Source: a bacterium UBP10_UBA1149 (GTDB taxonomy: Bacteria > Desulfobacterota > Binatia > UBA1149). From it: 10,186 nucleotides of DNA. Positions 6,153-10,186 of this stretch are shown here, piece by piece. The stretch is from positions 1 through 10,186 of the forward strand of contig DBZX01000064.1 of NCBI GenBank assembly GCA_002311335.1. The letters are read 5' to 3'. Position 1 is the stretch's first letter; every line of letters begins with the position of its first letter. The position numbers were made by a program, and so were the translations under genes. The notes beneath the pieces were generated by a model. That model was not told the DNA's origin. It made no database searches and saw nothing but the letters and a program-made list of their open reading frames with translations.

Positions 6153-6530
6153 ATGGGAGAGCTCAACAAGGAACATCTTATAATGTTCGAGCGGCAGCTC
6201 GAGCACCAGAAGCAGCAGCTTCAGGAAGAAGTCGGCCGCACCCTCCACGAGATGACCGACAAGGACGAGAGCTACGCTGACCCCGGTGACCGCGCGGCCT
6301 GGGAGAGCGAGTCTGGACGCGACCTGCGCATTCGCGACCGCGAGCGCAAGCTCATCGGCAAAATAGACGACGCGCTCGCGCGCATAAGCGACGGTACTTT
6401 CGGCGAATGCGAGGAATGCGGCGAGATGATCCCGGTCGGCCGCCTGCGAGCCAGGGCTGTTACCACGCTCTGCATAGGCTGCAAGGAAAGCCAGGAACTA
6501 AAAGAGAACAAGCCGAACCACCCCGCCTGA
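6153..6530 (+). CDS. dksA: RNA polymerase-binding transcription factor DksA
   Basis: A 125-residue DksA/TraR-family protein that enters the RNA polymerase secondary channel and, together with ppGpp, adjusts rRNA, ribosomal and amino-acid promoters. A coiled coil spans roughly residues 5-75. Its tip carries DPGDRA (43-48), which aligns with the DPVDRA tip of E. coli DksA; the two aspartates and the alanine important there are all kept. The following RIRDRERKLIGKIDDAL (59-75) is also close to E. coli DksA. The zinc finger is complete: C86, C89, C107 and C110 in a C-x2-C-x17-C-x2-C arrangement. The protein is shorter than E. coli DksA (151) at the N terminus, a common form outside gammaproteobacteria. 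ATG 6153 is preferred over ATG 6111 because AGAGGGAA (6138-6145) lies 7 nt before it and the predicted transcription start is downstream of 6111. Four of seven isoleucines use ATA. Confidence 0.93.
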   Translation: MGELNKEHLIMFERQLEHQKQQLQEEVGRTLHEMTDKDESYADPGDRAAWESESGRDLRIRDRERKLIGKIDDALARISDGTFGECEECGEMIPVGRLRARAVTTLCIGCKESQELKENKPNHPA

Positions 6531-6549
6531 GGGTGGTGTCAATGGGGAA

Positions 6550-6577
6550 CCGCCGCCAGGCTACCAGGAATCGGCGG
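6550..6577 (+). other. GC-rich inverted repeat between dksA and tRNA-Ala
   Basis: CCGCCG (6550-6555) and CGGCGG (6572-6577) form a 6-bp GC stem with a 16-nt loop, in the 67-nt gap between the dksA stop and the tRNA. No T-run follows. It could be a transcript end or a processing structure if the tRNA is cotranscribed with dksA. No convincing separate tRNA promoter was seen. Confidence 0.35.
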
Positions 6578-6597
6578 ACCGAACGGTTACGGAATAC

Positions 6598-6673
6598 GGG
6601 GCAGTAGCTCAGCTGGGAGAGCACCACGTTCGCAACGTGGGGGTCGAGGGTTCAAATCCCTTCTGCTCCACCA
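6598..6673 (+). tRNA. tRNA-Ala (anticodon CGC)
   Basis: The 76-nt gene folds as a full cloverleaf and ends in an encoded CCA (6671-6673). The acceptor stem GGGGCAG (6598-6604) pairs with CTGCTCC (6663-6669) and contains the G3-U70 wobble pair, the main identity element for alanyl-tRNA synthetase. D-stem: GCTC (6607-6610) with GAGC (6619-6622). Anticodon stem: CCACG (6624-6628) with CGTGG (6636-6640); the loop TTCGCAA (6629-6635) gives anticodon CGC at 6631-6633, reading GCG. T-stem: GAGGG (6646-6650) with CCCTT (6658-6662), loop TTCAAAT. A TTTTTT run (6680-6685) follows 6 nt after the gene and may help end transcription. Confidence 0.97.
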
Positions 6674-6712
6674 TTTCCATTTTTTCGAACTCGGGCGCCC
6701 GTAGAGTCCCTG

Positions 6713-8905
6713 CTATGTCGCGTGAGTTCGCGGGGATGGGCCGGGTTTGTCGCCAAAAGAGACGCGCTTTCCGTTGCAGGAGACAGCCTCGATACTACAA
6801 GGTCGTCCGTTGTAGACCGGCATCCCCGAGAACTCGTCCAGCCGGCGATCGTCGTGGAGGACGTTTACGTTCACGCCCGGGTACGCCCGGCTTGTCATCG
6901 TACCGCTCTCGTAGGCGTGGCCCCAGAACTGGTGGACCGACACCACGCCCCGCCGAATATCAGGCGATGTACGCGCTTCTATTTCGAGCGAACCGACCTC
7001 GGTAGCCAGGCGGATCACCTGGCCCTCCGAAATGCCCAGTTCACCGGCGTCCTGGGGATTCATCGTCGCCCAGTTGCCTTTCAGTTTCTCCATCAGTGCC
7101 GGAATATTGTGCGTCCAGCTGTTATACGATGCCGTGCGTCGCGCACCAGAGATTATCAGGAACGGATAGCTCTCTGTCGGAAGTGGCGGCGAGGTGAGCA
7201 CCCTGGCGAGCGCTTCGCGAAAGGCGTTGGGCGCAAGCTGGATCTTGTTGTCGTCTGTACGCAGCCCTCGCCTGAGAAACTCTCCCCATTTGATGTCCGC
7301 GAACTTTATACCGCCTGGTGTCTTCTTCAGTCGGCCCAGACCCGCCTTGCCGAACAGAAGATAGCGGTAGAGGTGGTCTTCGGAGAAGGTTATGCCGCAG
7401 GCCTCCAGTATTTTCGCAGCGCGATCGAGCAATGGGTCGTTCAGGAACGGCACCTTCGCAGCCTGGGCTATTCCTTTGACAATATCCCATTCGCTTCGTG
7501 CCTCGCCGCGCGGCTCTACTACCTTTGGTTTCCACTCCGCGAACGGGTAGGGCTCGAAGGTCGACGTCAGGAAGTGGAACGTCCCCTTCTCGTACAGGGT
7601 TGCGGCAGGAAGATTGTAGTGCGCGAACGACCCCGTGTCGGAGCGGTAAAGGTCAATGCAGACCAGGAGGTCGAGGCGTTTCAGGGCTTGCTCCACTCTT
7701 GGCGTATTCGGAAAGGTGATTACTGGATTGCCAGCGATGATGACCAGCGCGCGGATGCGGTCCGGATCATCGGATAGCACGTCGGCGGCAAAAACCGAGG
7801 CTGGCGGTCCGCCAAAAATCTGCGGATAGTTGCCAACGCGGGAGGGAGCCGGATTGCGGCGCTTTGTGAACCGTTCGATCAGAGCCGGAACGTCTATAGC
7901 TCCGGGGTTGAAGTAGACGCCCCCGGGCCGGTCAACGTTTCCCGTGATCGAGTTCAGTGCCTGTACGGCCCATTCGGTAAGGGTGGTATTCGGACTGGTC
8001 TGGACGCCGACACGTGTGCTGGCGAACGCGCCGTCAGCCGACGCAAACTCGTCTGCCAGGCGCTCGATAGTATCGCGCGGCACATCCGTCAGGTTACTCA
8101 TGGTGTCGAGATCGACCTCTTCCAGGGATGCCTGCAACTCGGTCCACTCGGCACAGTGCTCCGCGATAAAACGCTTATCGTACGCACCCCGGGAAACAAT
8201 CCAGTGGAGAATTCCCAGCAGGAGAAAAAGATCCGTACCTGGGCGAATCGCGATGTGTTCTTGCGCGAGACGAGCGCTCTCCGTGTAACGCGGATCGACA
8301 ATGACTACCTTGCCACCGGCGCGTTCGACGGCCTTGAAGTCAGCGGCGATACGCGGGCGTCGTTGGAGAAGTGTCATGCCCTGGGTGACCAACGGATTCG
8401 TACCCAGGAGGAGCGCGAACTTCGTACGGCCCGCGTCGGGCTGAAGGATGAAGTTCTCGTTTCCGAACATCCGCTCGGCGACGACCCCGCGGTCGGTGTA
8501 CTCGAGCGAAAGGACGTTGAAAGAGTTGGGGGAGCCGAACGAGTGGCAAAGCGTATTGGCCAACGTGATGGAGATGCTGTCGGCGGCGTTTCCCCAATAG
8601 GTAGCGATCGCACGTGGCCCATGAGCGTCTCGCAGCACGCGGAGCTTCTGGCCGATCTCACGTGTAGCAGTTTCCCAGTTAACCTGTTTCCAACCGTCTC
8701 CTGTTCGCTTCTCCGGATGGAGAAGCCTGTCGGGATCATTCTGATAATCGGCAACGTGCATGCCCTTGATACACGCGTAGCCGGTCGTTACGGGGTGGTG
8801 TGGATCCGGCCGGACAGCAATCATGCGACCGTCCTCGACATCTACCTCAAGGCCACAGAAGGGCTCGCAAGCGCCAACTTTGCACGTAGTCCGATGGGTC
8901 TCCAC
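6713..8905 (-). CDS. molybdopterin-dependent oxidoreductase, DMSO-reductase family
   Basis: A 730-residue catalytic subunit of the formate dehydrogenase/DMSO reductase superfamily (COG0243 type); the substrate is unknown. The order is a 4Fe-4S domain (about 1-55), the Mo-bis-MGD body (about 56-480) and a C-terminal dinucleotide-binding domain (about 580-715, from YPFLIISGARRTASYNSWTHN). Four cysteines fit the 4Fe-4S site (C8, C13, C17, C45), but C8 and C13 are separated by four residues where the family usually has two or three. Body motifs include TYWGNAADS (102-110), LLGTNPLVTQ (166-175), VDPRYTESA (203-211), RPGTDLFLLLGILHWIV (221-237) and VIIAGNPV (388-395). Around SPNSFNVLSLEYTDR (125-139), near where many relatives hold the Mo-ligand Cys or Sec, there is neither, so a Ser or acidic ligand is possible. 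No Tat signal is seen, suggesting the cytoplasm. The start is GTG 8905, directly after an in-frame TGA, with AAGGGA (complement of 8912-8917) as ribosome binding site. No electron-transfer subunit is adjacent. Confidence 0.9.
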   Translation of the reverse strand: METHRTTCKVGACEPFCGLEVDVEDGRMIAVRPDPHHPVTTGYACIKGMHVADYQNDPDRLLHPEKRTGDGWKQVNWETATREIGQKLRVLRDAHGPRAIATYWGNAADSISITLANTLCHSFGSPNSFNVLSLEYTDRGVVAERMFGNENFILQPDAGRTKFALLLGTNPLVTQGMTLLQRRPRIAADFKAVERAGGKVVIVDPRYTESARLAQEHIAIRPGTDLFLLLGILHWIVSRGAYDKRFIAEHCAEWTELQASLEEVDLDTMSNLTDVPRDTIERLADEFASADGAFASTRVGVQTSPNTTLTEWAVQALNSITGNVDRPGGVYFNPGAIDVPALIERFTKRRNPAPSRVGNYPQIFGGPPASVFAADVLSDDPDRIRALVIIAGNPVITFPNTPRVEQALKRLDLLVCIDLYRSDTGSFAHYNLPAATLYEKGTFHFLTSTFEPYPFAEWKPKVVEPRGEARSEWDIVKGIAQAAKVPFLNDPLLDRAAKILEACGITFSEDHLYRYLLFGKAGLGRLKKTPGGIKFADIKWGEFLRRGLRTDDNKIQLAPNAFREALARVLTSPPLPTESYPFLIISGARRTASYNSWTHNIPALMEKLKGNWATMNPQDAGELGISEGQVIRLATEVGSLEIEARTSPDIRRGVVSVHQFWGHAYESGTMTSRAYPGVNVNVLHDDRRLDEFSGMPVYNGRPCSIEAVSCNGKRVSFGDKPGPSPRTHAT

Positions 8906-8921
8906 TCACTGTCCCTTGCGT

Positions 8922-8956
8922 ACCCCGTGGTAGTACACGTATCGGCCGACCGGGGT
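8922..8956. other. inverted repeat upstream of the molybdoenzyme gene
   Basis: ACCCCG (8922-8927) and CGGGGT (8951-8956) are perfect reverse complements, 23 bp apart, with a CGGCCG palindrome (8943-8948) between them. The block lies 17 bp before the GTG start and overlaps the likely promoter region, so an operator is possible. A 6-bp match of this kind can also arise by chance in GC-rich DNA. Confidence 0.25.
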
Positions 8957-8966
8957 CATGAAGAGG

Positions 8967-8990
8967 AAAAAAGCCGGCCGGCAGAGGCCC
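8967..8990 (-). terminator. possible terminator of the DUF1501 gene
   Basis: Read on the minus strand, GGGCCTCTGCCGGCC leads into GGC and then TTTTTT (complement of 8967-8972). GGCC-N6-GGCC or the GCCGGCCGGC palindrome (8973-8982) could form a short GC stem directly before the T-run, about 42-65 nt after the DUF1501 stop. The stem is only 3-4 bp in either fold, so this is a weak intrinsic terminator at best. Confidence 0.4.
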
Positions 8991-9031
8991 AACAAGGTTC
9001 GCTGCAGACTCCCCACCTCCCTGCCCCTTTT

Positions 9032-10186
9032 CTACAGGAACCCGATAGAATTGTAAGCGGTGTAACTGTCGCCGTCGGGGTCGGTGGCGGCGGTGGACGG
9101 CAACAATGCTCCGCCGGGCACAAGCTGGGCCGCCGGCACGTTGAGCCAGTTCTCCATCACGGTGCCGAACACGTCGCGGAAGTCGTAGGTCATGCGCAGG
9201 TCGTCCTCGTTCTCGACCCCGGGGTTGTCCAGCTGCGGGTAGACCCCGTACTGACCGCCGATGGTTGAGCCACCCGCCACGAACACCGGCGCCGAGGTGG
9301 CGTGATCGGTGCCCGCGCTGCCCGCGCCGTAGGCGTTCTGGCGTATGGTGCGACCGAACTCCGACCAGACCACGATGAGCACCTTGTCAATGAGACTGCC
9401 CTCGAGATAACCCGTGTAGCCCGACGGCATGGTGACCGCCGTATTCATGTCCTGGTAAAAGCCCACCAGCGACTCGGACACCTTTTTGAGCAGGTAGGAG
9501 TGGAAGAACCCGTTCTCCTGGCTCGCGTGGGTGTCGAACCCGCCGGTCTGTACGTGGAAGAAGCGCGCGCCCACGTCCGAGCGGATGGTGGCCGCCACGT
9601 GCCTCAGGTCACGGGCCAGCCCGCCACCGTAGGCCACCTCGGGGTTAACGTCGCTGTTCAGCGCCGAGTCGTACACCAGGGGGTTGTTCTTGCTGTACTT
9701 GCCCGAGCTCGACAGCATCAAGGCCTCCACCTTGCCGGCATTGCCCAGGCCGTTGCCCGGCAGGTAGTACTCCTCCATCTTGTTGATCGTGGCAGCACCG
9801 GTATTGCCCATGGAGACCAGCTCCGGGTAAAGCGCAGGGTCGGCCAGGCCGCTGGCGGCGTACAGGTCGACCACCGTATCCTTCTTGAACGACTTCTCGC
9901 CCGAAGCCGGAAAGTCGAGTTCCGAGAGCTTCTTGATGGCCAGCACGCTGGTGTCGGTGGGCGAGAAAGCCGGGTTGACCGACGACCCCATGTTGAGGCA
10001 AGGCACGTCGGTGCCAATGAAACCCGCCCAGTCGAGGTAGCTGCCAAACCAACCGCCGTTGCCCGTACCGACGGGGTCGAGGTTGTACCAGATGTCCTCG
10101 CTGCGAAAGTGCGAGTGGTTGGCAAAGGGGTAGTGCACGCCGTTGATCACCGCGAGGTCGCCCTGCTGGTAGAGGCCCTGCATGGC
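9032..10186 (-). CDS. DUF1501 domain-containing protein, N terminus outside the window
   Basis: The visible 384 codons are the middle and C-terminal part of a DUF1501 protein (alkaline-phosphatase-like fold, often annotated as sulfatase-like and exported; exact role unknown). Residue numbers count from the methionine whose codon ends at 10183. That methionine is probably internal: MQGLYQQGDLAV matches the interior of family members, and the frame is open to the window edge with a further Ala codon, so the start and signal region are cut off. Motifs in order: YPFANHSHFRSEDIW (18-32), QTGGFDTHASQ (212-222), VVWSEFGRTIRQNA (271-284), GTDHATSAPVFVAGG (291-305), and DFRDVFGTVMENWL (334-347) near the C terminus. 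The GGFDTH and EFGRT-x(n)-GTDH blocks are diagnostic. The tail ends with DPDGDSYTAYNSIGFL (368-383), whose DPDGD resembles a Ca2+-binding turn. Such genes are often next to a DUF1800 gene, which would be beyond the edge. Isoleucine is almost never ATA (1 of 11). Confidence 0.9.
   Translation of the reverse strand, partial: AMQGLYQQGDLAVINGVHYPFANHSHFRSEDIWYNLDPVGTGNGGWFGSYLDWAGFIGTDVPCLNMGSSVNPAFSPTDTSVLAIKKLSELDFPASGEKSFKKDTVVDLYAASGLADPALYPELVSMGNTGAATINKMEEYYLPGNGLGNAGKVEALMLSSSGKYSKNNPLVYDSALNSDVNPEVAYGGGLARDLRHVAATIRSDVGARFFHVQTGGFDTHASQENGFFHSYLLKKVSESLVGFYQDMNTAVTMPSGYTGYLEGSLIDKVLIVVWSEFGRTIRQNAYGAGSAGTDHATSAPVFVAGGSTIGGQYGVYPQLDNPGVENEDDLRMTYDFRDVFGTVMENWLNVPAAQLVPGGALLPSTAATDPDGDSYTAYNSIGFL

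Noticed and set aside
6640..6673. tRNA 3' end as a phage or island attachment site
   Set aside because: I looked for a second copy of the tRNA 3' end before and after the molybdoenzyme gene and saw none, and there is no integrase in the window.
6692..6701. CGGGCGCCCG palindrome between tRNA-Ala and the molybdoenzyme stop, as a bidirectional terminator
   Set aside because: Neither strand has a T-run directly after it; the TTTTTT run lies before it on the plus strand.
6722..7777. A 351-codon open frame on the plus strand opposite the molybdoenzyme C-terminal half
   Set aside because: Antisense shadow of a gene with clear domain structure; no motif of its own.
8156..9268. A 370-codon open frame on the plus strand opposite the molybdoenzyme and DUF1501 genes
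   Set aside because: It runs antisense through two recognisable genes and the gap between them, with no family motif and no ribosome binding site I can support.

Overview
The window is a GC-rich stretch of bacterial chromosome from an organism I cannot name with certainty. The gene content (a separate bioF-bioA-bioD run, a short DksA with an intact zinc finger, a full-length LarC, a DUF1501 protein and a SnoaL-like protein) and the Gram-negative style promoters and signal peptide would suit an uncultured deltaproteobacterium-like lineage (Myxococcota, Binatota or Desulfobacterota-type). That placement is inference only.

Layout. (1) 43-606 (+): SnoaL/NTF2-fold protein. (2) 696-4081 (+): biotin operon bioF-bioA-bioD. 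bioF and bioA overlap by 4 bp, and 9 bp separate bioA from bioD. A sequence strongly resembling a BirA biotin operator lies at 633-664, just before bioF. (3) 4179-4811 (+): a small secreted protein of unknown function with its own promoter, preceded by a run of eight G. (4) 4831-6009 (-): LarC, the nickel insertase of nickel-pincer cofactor synthesis, convergent with the secreted gene. A 15-bp tandem repeat sits across the two stop codons. (5) 6153-6530 (+): DksA, divergent from larC, with a recognisable sigma-70-type promoter. (6) 6598-6673 (+): tRNA-Ala with anticodon CGC and the G3-U70 identity pair. (7) 6713-8905 (-): a 730-residue molybdopterin (DMSO-reductase family) oxidoreductase with unusual cysteine spacing. 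(8) 9032 to the window edge (-): a DUF1501 protein whose N terminus lies outside the window.

How the parts work together. BioF, BioA and BioD carry out three consecutive steps from pimeloyl-thioester to dethiobiotin. BioB, which makes the final sulphur insertion, and the BioC/BioH pimelate genes are not here. The candidate operator implies repression when biotin is plentiful. LarC, DksA, the molybdoenzyme and the DUF1501 protein have no obvious functional link to the biotin genes. The molybdoenzyme is lower in GC by hand count than the biotin genes and lies directly 3' of a tRNA gene, so transfer is possible, but I saw no att duplication, integrase or transposase. I found no CRISPR array, insertion sequence or clearly new defence or mobile system. 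The items most worth a second look are the BirA-like operator, the altered Fe-S cysteine motif of the molybdoenzyme, the orphan LarC and the uncharacterised secreted protein.
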